In this document: positions 54,606 through 63,350 of the stretch, in pieces
Position numbering within the stretch: position 1 is the stretch's first letter
Layout of the letters: each line of letters starts with the position of its first letter
Assembly (NCBI RefSeq): GCF_007997085.1
Contig: NZ_VORR01000018.1
Coordinates: forward strand, 16,411-80,410
Reading direction: 5' to 3'
DNA from: Polaribacter sp. IC066
GTDB taxonomy: Bacteria > Bacteroidota > Bacteroidia > Flavobacteriales > Flavobacteriaceae
DNA: 64,000 nucleotides
Position numbers and translations under genes: made by a program
The notes under the pieces: model-generated
What the model was told of the DNA's origin: nothing
What the model saw: the letters and a program-made list of their open reading frames with translations, nothing else
The model's database searches: none

Positions 54606-55767
54606 CTATTTTTGATATTTTAAATGTATGAAGTTGGTCTGTTCCCTACCAGTATGCTTGTTGAGGTAATTATAGCCTGCATCAAGCAACAAACTAAAAT
54701 GCAACGAATGTGTTTTTTTGTAAATCATAAACATAGCTGCAGTGAGTGTAGCGAGCATAGACTATACCCTATCAAAGGTTTTCATTTGAATATCTTCCAA
54801 TTTATATTCTTGCTTTATATGTCTATGATATTCTTCTATTTTCCAGCACAGACCCTATCCTTTAAAAGCCCATTTAGCTACCTCTAAAGCTGTGGAAAGT
54901 TCGCTTTTAACAAGTAAGTAACACAGGCTTCCATGTTTTTTATTTATTGAAACCACGAAGCATATTGCGTGTATAACTCCGTTTACAGTACAACTTATAG
55001 ATATAGCTCCCAATTCATAATGATTTAAGACTGGCTTGTTTTTCTTTATCTTGGTTACCGTTTGTGTGCTTGAAAAATCTATTTTTTTCACCAATTGATT
55101 TACTTGACACTCTTCTTGTTTGTAAAAAAACTTAATATTCTTTTTTAAGCGAATAATAGCCTGTGTGCATTCACTAATAAAGAAGTCTTTCAATATCGTA
55201 TTATCTGCTCCTCTGTCAAAAACCCAACAGCCTTTGCCTTCTATATGCTGTTTAACATCTCTTAAAGATTTTTTTATTTCATTATTAATGCTTAATGCGC
55301 CCATTTGATAGCTGTAAGCCTTGCTATAAAGAGGTGTTATTTCATTATAGTTGCTAATGGCATTGATGTTTAAAACATTATAGCCCAAACCGATTTCTCT
55401 AGTATCTCCATTTCTTACAAATTCTAAACCCTCCATATATTTAGCGTGCTTTTTAGCAATATCTTTACCATCCATCAATATAAAGTTGTCTTTTGAAACG
55501 CTAGAAATCACAGATTTAAGATGGCAGTCACGAACCTTTTGTGCATAATGCCATTTTAAATATTGTGATGAAAGACGCTTGCAAACATCTTTTAGTTTTA
55601 AAGATTCTCTCAAGGATGCAGCTCATTGATTTACAAAGACAATTTTAGATTTTAATATGCCGAACCATTTCTTTTAGACAACGTCTCTCTAGCTTGGTCA
55701 TTGCCATATCTGATAAAAAATAGCTACTCAAACGGCGTTGTATCTTTTTTGTTAGTGTCTTACTCAT
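54606..55767 (-). pseudogene. IS4-like DDE transposase, broken
   Basis: The frame starts at the ATG at 55765-55767 (MSKTLTKKIQRRLSSYF), is broken by stops near 55650 and 55625, runs open through 54855-55613, and after a TAG continues in frame to 54606. Catalytic elements: Asp in ILMDGKDIAKK, Asp in WVFDRGADNT, and Glu in the tail WKIEEYHRHIKQEYKLEDI, close to the YREK-type signature of the IS4 group. The end reads AGYNYLNKHTGREQTNFI. At about 387 codons it is near full length but inactive. I did not find the inverted repeats. Confidence 0.75.
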
Positions 55768-56657
55768 AAGCTTTTTTTAAGGTCAATTTTGCTTTTTTTA
55801 TGACTACAAAACACAACTTTTTAAACAGTTTTCCTAGTTTAAATCACCCGAAAACATCAATAAAAAAAATACTTAACAAACTATTCAATGTGCTTTTCGG
55901 GAGGGATGGCTAAATTAGATAATAGCAGTAGGTGTGTTCGGTTCCGAGTCCTAACATGGTTTTTTTTTTACAAAAATCAAAAGAAATTGGGAACCCCACC
56001 AGATAGGCATAACGACACACTTACCTTTGAAGTACCTTTTACATTAAAACATCATCTACTATTAATTTTCTGAATGCTGAATTCTTTTAAAAAAGCCCAC
56101 TTAAAAAGATCCTTTTTTTTTTAAGAATTTTGAATATAACGGTTAAAAATATCTTTTTTTTTATGAAAAAAAAGTTTCAACTCAATTAATGCCGATCTAA
56201 TATTTAAATTCATAAAAATTAATATCATTCGGAAATAAATCTTACCGAAGATATATATGTTTGTAATAAAGGAGATTTTTATATTGCACCTATTTTAATG
56301 AAACAAGGCCCTAGGTAGCGAGTAAAGTTAATATCAACTGGATAACTAAAGATACTTTTATGAACATCAACACTTGTCATTCATATGAAAGCATGACCGA
56401 TGACTCCTAGAATTAAAGTGCAATTTACCGAGCATGGATTCCATATAGAAACCGAAAAAAGAATCACTGATGAAAAAGTTAGCTTTTAGTTTTGATAATG
56501 AAGGAGCTAATTATGCCTTGTGAATTTTAGGATAGACCTAATGAATCCATGCTAAATAAGCCTTTCTTTAGTGTAAAATATATTTTCAACAAATGTAAAA
56601 CATATATAAAAATAATATAATTTTGTACAAAATATGAGCACGTAAGATGCTGCCAAA
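55768..56657. other. Debris region with no intact gene
   Basis: About 890 bases without an intact gene. Open pieces look like eroded protein ends: EVPFTLKHHLLLIF (frame ending near 56071), DIYVCNKGDFYIAPILMKQG (about 56240-56310, faintly like a glycosidase C-terminal segment, not assignable), and VQFTEHGFHIETEKRITDEK (about 56420-56485). An inverted pair GCATGGATTC and GAATCCATGC lies at about 56433-56442 and 56541-56550. A GGTTCCGAGTCC piece near 55939 recalls a tRNA T-arm but no tRNA folds. Confidence 0.5.
56618..56625 (+). promoter_or_regulatory. -7 promoter box of the amidoligase operon
   Basis: TAATTTTG fits TAnnTTTG, 32 bases before the start of the RimK-like gene. Confidence 0.5.
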
Positions 56658-58103
56658 ATGAACAAATATATTATTGTTAGTGAAGTAGAAAAATGGAATT
56701 TTTCTATCGAAAACATTCAAGTAATTTCTTCTCAAGAATACTTGACCAATCCAAAGTTTTCGTTGCTAAAAAAAGCTCGGATATTTAATCTTTGTAAAGA
56801 TTACAGTTACCAATCTAAAGGGTACTATGTTTCTTTATTGGCAGAAGCCAGAGGTCATATATCCATACCTACTGTAAAAAACATCGTAGACTTAAAAGCA
56901 TTAAAACTAGTTCGTATTGTTTCTGATGAGTTCGACGATGTAATACAAAATAGTTTAAAAAACATAAAATCTCAAGAATTTACGTTGAGTATTTATTTCG
57001 GACAAAATGTGGCTCAAAAATACAAAGAGTTAAGCACGCTGTTTTACAAACATTTTCAAGTCCCTTTTTTAAGAGTACAATTTAAGCATACCACAAAATG
57101 GAACATTCAGAGTATAAAAGCCATTGCAGAGGCAGAAATACCTTTAGAACATTTTGACAGTGTGCATGAATTTGCAAATCAGTATTTTTCTAAAAAAAGA
57201 TATGACACCCCAAAATTAACCAAGTCAGATTTTGATTTGGCAATTTTAGTACAACCCAATGATCCTGCACCACCCAGCAATGCAAAAGCGTTAAAAAGGT
57301 TGATAGAAGTTGCGGAGAAAATGAATATTTATGCAGAAATTATTGAGCCTAAAGATTTAAACAGATTAACTTCTTTTGATGCCTTGTTTGTAAGACAAAG
57401 CACAGAAGTGCATAATGAAGCCTATACGTTTGTTAGAAAAGCTCAACAAGAAGGCATTGCTATTATAGATTATCCGGATGCGATTCTTAAATGCTGTAAT
57501 AAAGTATATATGGCAGAGGCTTTGCAGAACGCGAACATTCCTACTCCAAAAACAATTATTGTTCATAAAGAAAATACTGCAAGTGTTTTAGAAAATATTG
57601 GTTTGCCATGTGTTTTAAAAGCACCAGACTCTACCTTTTCTTTTGGTGTTAAAAAAGCAACGACCCCAGAAGAATATGAAACGCTCGTAAAAAGTATGTT
57701 AGAAGAGTCTGAGTTAATTATTGCACAAGAATTTTGCCCTTCGGATTACGATTGGAGAATTGGAATTTTAGACAATGTACCTTTCTTTGCCTGTAAATAT
57801 TATATGGCAAAAGGACATTGGCAAATTTATAACTGGAATGCCAAAAAGAAGCATGACCAAGACGGTAATGCCGATTGTTTACCGATTGACAAAGTACCGA
57901 AAGCGGTTTTAAATATGGCTTTAAAATCTGCTAAATTAATGGGGAAAGGTTTGTACGGTATCGATATTAAAGTGGTTGATAAAAAACCTATGGTTATTGA
58001 AATTAACGACAACCCAAACATCGATTTTGGCGTGGAAGATGCTTTTTATGGAGATGCTGTTTACACACAAATTTTAAACGCTTTTAAATTAAGACTTGAG
58101 TAA
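56658..58103 (+). CDS. RimK-like ATP-grasp ligase with RLAN domain
   Basis: A 481-residue amide-bond-forming ligase. The N-terminal ~190 residues match the RLAN region seen before some RimK-like ATP-grasp domains (RIFNLCKDYSYQSKGYYVSLLAEARGH is its signature stretch, given here in overlapping parts: NLCKDYSYQSKGYY and YVSLLAEARGH). The C-terminal ATP-grasp has VLKAPDSTFSFGV for ATP, AQEFCPSDYDWRIGIL, and the magnesium site VIEINDNPNIDFG. It should join an amino acid to a carboxylate on a peptide, protein or metabolite. It is two bases upstream of the GCS2-like ligase gene; the acceptor is unknown. Confidence 0.88.
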   Translation: MNKYIIVSEVEKWNFSIENIQVISSQEYLTNPKFSLLKKARIFNLCKDYSYQSKGYYVSLLAEARGHISIPTVKNIVDLKALKLVRIVSDEFDDVIQNSLKNIKSQEFTLSIYFGQNVAQKYKELSTLFYKHFQVPFLRVQFKHTTKWNIQSIKAIAEAEIPLEHFDSVHEFANQYFSKKRYDTPKLTKSDFDLAILVQPNDPAPPSNAKALKRLIEVAEKMNIYAEIIEPKDLNRLTSFDALFVRQSTEVHNEAYTFVRKAQQEGIAIIDYPDAILKCCNKVYMAEALQNANIPTPKTIIVHKENTASVLENIGLPCVLKAPDSTFSFGVKKATTPEEYETLVKSMLEESELIIAQEFCPSDYDWRIGILDNVPFFACKYYMAKGHWQIYNWNAKKKHDQDGNADCLPIDKVPKAVLNMALKSAKLMGKGLYGIDIKVVDKKPMVIEINDNPNIDFGVEDAFYGDAVYTQILNAFKLRLE

Positions 58104-58105
58104 CC

Positions 58106-59332
58106 ATGGGTAAAAAATATCATTTGTTTGAAGTCTATGGCATTGAACTAGAATATATGGTAGTTCAGAAATCATCTTTAAAAGTAGCACCTATTGTAGA
58201 TGCACTTTTAACAACTAAAAACGGTGCTTTAACGTCAGATATAGAAAATGGCGCTATTGCTTGGAGCAATGAATTGGTGGCGCACGTCATCGAAATAAAA
58301 ACGAACGGCCCCACGACCGATTTGATTAATTTAGCCGATCATTTTCATGAAAACGTATTAGAAATGAATGCGATTTTACAAAAAATGGATGCGCATTTAT
58401 TACCAACAGCTTCTCACCCTTTAATGAATCCGAATACAGACACTACCTTATGGAAACATAGTTATAGTGAAGTTTATGAACTGTACAATCGTATTTTTAA
58501 TTGTAAAGGTCATGGTTGGAGCAACGTGCAAAGCACACACATCAACCTTCCTTTTTATGATGATGCAGAGTTTGAAAAACTACACGCTGCCATTCGCGTT
58601 TTGCTACCTTTAATTCCGGGTTTATCGGCAAGCTCGCCAATTTTAGAAGGCAAACAAACAGGTTTTAAAGACACCCGATTAGAGTATTACAAAACCAATC
58701 AAAAGGAAATTCCGGAAATGACAGGTTTGGTTATTCCTGAAAACGTTTTTACTAAAAAGGAGTATTATACCACCATTTTTGAACCTATTCAGAAAGCCAT
58801 ACAACCTTTTGATGACCAACATATTTTAGACCATCATTTTTTGAATTCAAGAGGTGCCATTTCACGCTTTGATAGAAATGCGATTGAAATAAGATTAGTA
58901 GACATTCAAGAATGCCCAAAAGCAGATATTGCCATTTGCACCTTAATTATTGAAGTTTTAAAAGTACTCGTGCATGAAGACTTAAGTAGCCTCATCGATC
59001 AGAAAAAATGGGAAAAAGAACCTTTATTTGACATTTTAAATGAAGCTATTCAGAAAGGAGAAAACGCTGAAATAATTAATTTAGAGTATCTAAACCTATT
59101 CGGTATAGAAAAAACATGCTCACTTCAAGAAGTCTGGCAAGACCTTTTTAATGTGGTCAAAGAACAGATACCAGTTTCTTATCAAGAAGCTTTAGAGATT
59201 ATTTTATCAAAAGGCACGTTGGCAACAAGGATTTTAAAAGCTGTAGATGCTGATTTTTCTGAAGAAAATATTAAGAAAGTCTACACCGATTTGGCAGCTT
59301 GTTTGCAAAAAAATGACCTTTTTAATCCATGA
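58106..59332 (+). CDS. GCS2-type carboxylate-amine ligase
   Basis: A 408-residue protein of the glutamate-cysteine ligase type 2 superfamily (glutamine-synthetase fold). It begins FEVYGIELEYMVVQ, with the metal-binding ELE; other family segments are AHVIEIKTNGP, STHINLPF, SASSPILEGKQTG, DTRLEYY and AIEIRLVDIQECPKADIAI. This gene could make a gamma-glutamyl or other amide bond, but cysteine as substrate is not shown. Its TGA overlaps the next ATG (ATGA), so translation is coupled. Named only at superfamily level. Confidence 0.87.
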   Translation: MGKKYHLFEVYGIELEYMVVQKSSLKVAPIVDALLTTKNGALTSDIENGAIAWSNELVAHVIEIKTNGPTTDLINLADHFHENVLEMNAILQKMDAHLLPTASHPLMNPNTDTTLWKHSYSEVYELYNRIFNCKGHGWSNVQSTHINLPFYDDAEFEKLHAAIRVLLPLIPGLSASSPILEGKQTGFKDTRLEYYKTNQKEIPEMTGLVIPENVFTKKEYYTTIFEPIQKAIQPFDDQHILDHHFLNSRGAISRFDRNAIEIRLVDIQECPKADIAICTLIIEVLKVLVHEDLSSLIDQKKWEKEPLFDILNEAIQKGENAEIINLEYLNLFGIEKTCSLQEVWQDLFNVVKEQIPVSYQEALEIILSKGTLATRILKAVDADFSEENIKKVYTDLAACLQKNDLFNP

Positions 59333-60030
59333 AACTTATCATAACCTGCGAGCATGGTGGCAATGAAATTCCTGAAGCACAGCAGCATTTATTTTTGTCA
59401 AACAAAAAAGTTTTACAAACCCATAAAGGTTTCGATTTAGGTGCATTAGATGTATATCATCAAGTAAGTCCTTTAGCCAGTTTTGCAATTTATAGCACTA
59501 CAAGTCGTTTGCTCATAGAATTAAATAGGTCTTTGCATCATAAAAATTTGTTTTCAGAATTTTCGAAATCACTTTCTACATCAGAAAAAGAAAAAATTAT
59601 AACCTCCTATTATTTAGTGTACAGAAACAAGGTAGCAAAGATTATTCAAAAGTATATCGAACAAGGAAATAAAGTGATGCATATTTCTGTACACTCCTTT
59701 ACACCTGTTTTAAATGCGATTGAAAGAAATTGTGATATTGGTTTGCTCTATGATTCTTCTCTAACTCATGAAAAGGCTTTTGCTCATCAAATGAAAACAG
59801 CGCTTTTACAACAAGACGCAACTTTAAATGTTCGGTACAATTATCCTTATTTAGGCAAAGCAGACGGTTTTACCACATCTCTTCGAAAAGAATTCCCTGA
59901 AAACTATATCGGTATTGAACTAGAAATCAATCAGAAATATGCTTCTGATAACTTGATGGATACTGCTATTAAAAAAGCTTTGTACACTTCCATAAAAGTA
60001 TTGAAAAATAATGCTATTTTTAAAACTTAA
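59329..60030 (+). CDS. N-formylglutamate amidohydrolase-like enzyme
   Basis: A 233-residue zinc hydrolase of the N-formylglutamate amidohydrolase (HutG-like) family: IITCEHGGNEIPE with the first metal ligands, DLGALDVYHQ, STTSRLLIELNRS, HISVHSFTPVL and GIELEINQKY. No histidine-degradation genes are nearby, so a hutG role is unlikely. With the two ligases it forms the operon; it may trim or recycle the product by cutting an N-acyl or gamma-glutamyl bond. That reaction is inference. Confidence 0.87.
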   Translation: MKLIITCEHGGNEIPEAQQHLFLSNKKVLQTHKGFDLGALDVYHQVSPLASFAIYSTTSRLLIELNRSLHHKNLFSEFSKSLSTSEKEKIITSYYLVYRNKVAKIIQKYIEQGNKVMHISVHSFTPVLNAIERNCDIGLLYDSSLTHEKAFAHQMKTALLQQDATLNVRYNYPYLGKADGFTTSLRKEFPENYIGIELEINQKYASDNLMDTAIKKALYTSIKVLKNNAIFKT

Positions 60031-60042
60031 ATAATAAAAATA

Positions 60043-60492
60043 ATGCTGAAGAATTTGCTCGTCTACTTTCTATTAATTTGCCCGTTTTCTTTGATATGCC
60101 AAGAAAAAGAAAATGTTTTACAGGAAATTCAAAGCACCATTCAAAATTATTATGATGGTTATATAGAAAGAGATCTTAACAAACTGAATAAAGCTTTTGA
60201 TATCGAAAACGGAACGATGAAAATTCTTGTTATAGAAAATGATGTCGTTACTGGATACAAAAATGCCTTTTTTAAAGAGCTGATACCTATTTGGGGAACC
60301 AAAAAAAAGTTATCAAAAGAAGTGCTAGCAAACTGTGCTTTAGTAATTTTGAATATCGATGTTGTAAATAAGAAAATAGCAAGTGCAAAAATTAGCATGC
60401 AAGTAGATACAGTCACTTATATCGATATTTTATCACTGTAAAAAATAAGTGGACTTTGGAAAATTACTAATAAGATCTATGTTGTAGACTAG
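60043..60492 (+). pseudogene. NTF2/lumazine-binding-like exported protein, nonsense-truncated
   Basis: An exported small protein (signal LVYFLLICPFSLICQ) of the NTF2-like, putative lumazine-binding type: ENVLQEIQSTIQNYYDGYIE then DLNKLNKAF. A TAA at 60439-60441 stops it at 132 residues, but the same frame goes on KISGLWKITNKIYVVD to a stop at 60490, and this is the normal last strand of the fold (KI.G.WKI.NKIY). It lies 13 bases after the amidoligase operon. The short form lacks the last strand and is probably not stable. Confidence 0.65.
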
Positions 60493-60627
60493 AATTAGCG
60501 TTGCTCTTACAAGTTTAGTTGCTGTGTTTAAGCACTAAATAAATGGATAGGTAGAAGGTCCTCGAGAACTTTTCTCAATAAGCAAAAACAAAGCGATTAA
60601 TTTTGTGTGGTGTTGTACTTTCTTAAA

Positions 60628-60912
60628 TTATTCAGGGGTTAATCGTATTGATAAACCTAAAGCATTTGCAAGCAAGGCAAAATTGGACAGCCGAATATCT
60701 TCCCCATTTTCAATTCGTGAAATATAGGGTCTTTTTTTTCCAACTTTTTGAGCTAAATTTTCTTGACTCATATGTAACTCTTTTCTACGATTTCTAATTA
60801 TTTCTCCAAAATAATATGAAAACGCGCCTTCCGTAAATTGCTCACGCTCTTTAGTTCCCTCTTTTCCATATCGTTCTGCAATTAATTCTTTTGCATTTAT
60901 TGATTTTCCCAT
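60628..60912 (-). CDS. HigA-like XRE antitoxin
   Basis: A 94-residue helix-turn-helix protein. The XRE domain (about residues 36-92) shows IIRNRRKELHMSQENLAQKV, GKKRPYISRIENGEDIRLSN and FALLANALGLSI. The N-terminal ~35 residues are a typical antitoxin extension. Its ATG overlaps the last codons of a HigB-like frame upstream on the same strand, the usual toxin-first order of higBA. Since the toxin frame is broken, it is now an orphan regulator. Confidence 0.85.
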   Translation of the reverse strand: MGKSINAKELIAERYGKEGTKEREQFTEGAFSYYFGEIIRNRRKELHMSQENLAQKVGKKRPYISRIENGEDIRLSNFALLANALGLSIRLTPE

Positions 60913-61250
60913 AATTGCTTTTCTTTTAAGTATTCTACTAAAATTTTTTCGGCTTGTTTCAGCACTTTCTTATAATCTTTTGTTGATTTTTTCTGAAATC
61001 CAAAAAGACAAATGGCATTTGTGCATTTAGCAAAATTTAAATGATCAATTGCAAATAGTATAACTCGATATTCATTCCCCACTTTAATTCACAATTCATA
61101 AAACTGAGAGGATTTCAGCTTTTTTAGGAAGTTTGTGTTTCTGACTTTAATTTCTTCGATTACTTCAATAAGTTGAAAGAATTTTAACGAAACTCGTTTG
61201 TTTTGGTTGTCAACAAAATCAAGACATTCTTCTTTATTCTCAATTACTCT
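60897..61250 (-). pseudogene. HigB-like toxin with an in-frame stop
   Basis: The C-terminal 61 codons (YRVILFAIDHLNFAKCTNAI ... QKKSTKDYKKVLKQAEKILV) match the RelE/HigB-Gp49 fold. The same frame extends upstream through VSLKFFQLIEVIEEIKVRN and LKKLKSSQFYEL, then a TGA at 61089-61091 where the family has Arg (YELRI; CGA to TGA is one change), then IKVGNEYRVILF. A good start codon is no longer visible near 61240. The 3' end overlaps the antitoxin start. Confidence 0.75.
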
Positions 61251-62032
61251 AACAAACAAACGTAACGAATTAGTTACAATTATATTAAGTTTTGTGGATT
61301 TTTTTTAAGTAACAAATTTTATTCGTTTCAATCAAAGCATCTTTTTGACCAAATATTTAGTTGTTACAATCCCAATTCGTTTTTAAATACCTGAATTATT
61401 TAAACAAGAATAGAGTTCGTATCAAACCTTTCTCTCTTAATACAATTATTGCCGTTATTTAGTTTTTTATTACTCTCACAATTGAATTAGTAGTACTTCA
61501 TAATTTCATCGGCATTAAAGCACTAGTATTTATTTTACCCGGTAATATTGCAGAAAAAAGCAAATCATAGAATTGCTAGGATAATTTAACTGATTACCGG
61601 AAACCTAGATACTTCTCTAACCGCATCTTTTATAGAAAGATCTGATAGTGTATACTTTTTGTGACCATTGGCAATCAGACTATCTTTTTACTTTAAATAA
61701 AAAAGCGTTGCTTTTTCGCCATAGTGCTCTGCCTATTTTAAATGCGATTACTAATTATCTATTTTAAAAATTTTATAGAATGACAGATGGAGCCTGCAGT
61801 GGTTTGTTCTAGATTGGTGTAAAACAGTTGACGACCTGCGTGTTGCTCACTTTATAGGCATGCACGCTTTGCAAGAATTACCCAGCCTATCTTTTTAAGA
61901 ATGCAAAAGCAACTATTTTTATGTCTTTGTTGTGCGGCCTTCTTGCCACAGAAACTCTTGTACAAGCTTTAAAAGGAGAACTTCTTTTTATTTAAAAAAA
62001 ATACAATGTGAAATGACAAAATAACTTCAATT
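61251..62032. pseudogene. Remnants of a membrane protein gene and AT-rich spacer
   Basis: No intact gene. From about 61812 (plus strand) the frame reads DWCKTVDDLRVAHFIGMHAL then QELPSLSF and a stop; another frame continues TIFMSLLCGLLATETLVQAL to a stop near 61995. This is the DLR.AHF.GMHALQ.LP ... QAL.G pattern of a small flavobacterial multi-helix membrane protein whose function I do not know. The upstream part is eroded and 61251-61560 shows nothing. Confidence 0.5.
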
Positions 62033-62419
62033 TTACTTTTCTAAAATCTTGCTAATATTAGGTTTAAAGTAATTAGGTCCTTTTAAAACTTTACCATCCT
62101 CTCTATAAATTGGCTTGCCATCTTCACCCAATTTACTCATATTACTTCGCTGAATTTCGTTAAAAACTTCTTCTATTTTATCTTGCATACCGTGCTCTAT
62201 AATAGTTCCGCATAAAATATAAAGCATATCTCCTAAAGCATCTGCAACTTCTACTAAATCGTTCTTATTAGCAGCTTCTAAATACTCTTCGTTTTCTTCT
62301 TTCATCAACTCAAATCGTAATTTTTTTCTGTCCTCACCAATCGCTACAATTGGTTTGTGATTCATGTTTATTTTAAAAGCTGTGTGAAATTTGGTTACTG
62401 CTGCTATTTTGTTTTTCAT
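62033..62419 (-). CDS. MazG-like nucleotide pyrophosphohydrolase
   Basis: A 128-residue all-alpha NTP pyrophosphatase of the MazG/HisE-like superfamily. The magnesium motif is split as ELMKEENEEYLEA and EVADALGDMLYILCG, with the four acidic ligands; KLGEDGKPIYREDGKVLKGP near the end is typical of the stand-alone phage and bacterial form. It probably hydrolyses non-canonical NTPs. It is a single gene, convergent with nothing close and flanked by debris. Confidence 0.85.
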   Translation of the reverse strand: MKNKIAAVTKFHTAFKINMNHKPIVAIGEDRKKLRFELMKEENEEYLEAANKNDLVEVADALGDMLYILCGTIIEHGMQDKIEEVFNEIQRSNMSKLGEDGKPIYREDGKVLKGPNYFKPNISKILEK

Positions 62420-62655
62420 ATTTTTGTTTAAGTTTTAGCTTATTTTAGAGCCATTTCAGATAACAAATTGAAATTAGATGTATTAAAAGCGCTAACTTTT
62501 TATATTTTTAACTAATTAACATGGATATCTGTCTTCAATTACAAATGCTATTCTTACTTTTATTCGTAATTTTGTAACCGACAATATAGAGAATCTTTAT
62601 GAACATTAAAACGTCATAAAATCTAATAGTTTAAAACTTATAAAGAATAAAAAGA

Positions 62656-62862
62656 ATGTTTTTAGGTGCCTATTTTACTACAGGAAGAATTATTTTCATG
62701 ATCTTTTTTGTGCTTGCTTTTGGTTCGTTAATTGTTTGGAGTTATAAAAAAGACCTTAAAAACCATAAACGCTATTATAAAGACGCCGGTATAAAGGTAA
62801 GTATTTATGGCGCAATAATTATCGGTATTTTTATTGCAATCCGTTTTATATTTGGCAACTAA
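62656..62862 (+). CDS. Small two-helix membrane protein
   Basis: A 68-residue protein with two membrane helices (IIFMIFFVLAFGSLIVWSY and ISIYGAIIIGIFIAIRFIF-like; the second reads VSIYGAIIIGIFIAIRF) joined by a basic loop (KKDLKNHKRYYKDAG), so the loop is inside. A TAATTTTG box at 62567-62574 could be its promoter. No family recognised. Confidence 0.6.
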   Translation: MFLGAYFTTGRIIFMIFFVLAFGSLIVWSYKKDLKNHKRYYKDAGIKVSIYGAIIIGIFIAIRFIFGN

Positions 62863-63000
62863 CCTTATATTTTTTCTACTGCACTTATTATTTAAAAAAA
62901 CACTTTTAGCAAAGTACTTAAAATAATTTTACTCTAAATTATTTGTGGCTTTGTCGTGAATTATTATTCACTAAAGAAACAAGACACTTCGCTTTTGGAA

Positions 63001-63020
63001 CCTACCTGCCGGCAGTTAGG
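63001..63020. repeat. Decayed copy of the GC-rich palindrome
   Basis: CCTACCTGCCGGCAGTTAGG keeps the CCTGCCGGCAG core of the element inserted in adeC at 25355-25375, with changed outer bases. Confidence 0.65.
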
Positions 63021-63315
63021 GAAACAAAACTTGATTATAACTAACTCAAAATAATAAAGACAAGGACAAGTTTTTTATTTTAAAATTAATTCAAAAAAAA
63101 GGTATCATTTTAAAAAACAATGAAATCTCTTAATTTTAAACAACTTATGAAGCTTAACTATTTTTAATCGGTCACTACTAAACAAACATAGCTTTTTCTA
63201 GGCAAGAAAAAAACCCTCCAAAACCTAACAAAATCCTCCTAAATTTTACCCATAAGATTATAGGTAAGTATCAATTTACTTATTTGTAGGCATTCTAAAA
63301 AACACCATTCATATA

Positions 63316-63323
63316 TACTTTTG
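63316..63323 (+). promoter_or_regulatory. -7 promoter box of the outer-membrane barrel gene
   Basis: TACTTTTG matches TAnnTTTG, 27 bases before the chosen ATG at 63351. Confidence 0.5.
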
Positions 63324-63350
63324 ATTTATTATTAATCAAACATGAATTAT

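Larger units (their letters stand above)
62863..63341. other. Intergenic region with repeat pieces
   Basis: No gene is seen. It contains a small palindrome GTGAATTATTATTCAC (62956-62971), the GC-rich palindrome at 63001-63020, and a TACTTTTG promoter box at 63316-63323. Confidence 0.45.

Noticed and set aside
54624..54887. An 87-codon plus-strand open frame with hydrophobic content.
   Set aside because: It is antisense to the C-terminal end of the IS4-like transposase remnant, which explains the sequence better.
55905..55975. A tRNA-like stretch with GGTTCCGAGTCC and a following T-run.
   Set aside because: Only the T-arm-like piece is suggestive; I could not pair an acceptor stem, D arm or anticodon arm, so no tRNA is called.
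55888..56073. A 61-codon plus-strand open frame.
   Set aside because: No start context, no recognised family, and it lies in debris; treated as an eroded gene end at most.
59329..60030. hutG of a histidine-degradation pathway.
   Set aside because: No hutH, hutU or hutI is near, and the gene is coupled to two ligases instead.
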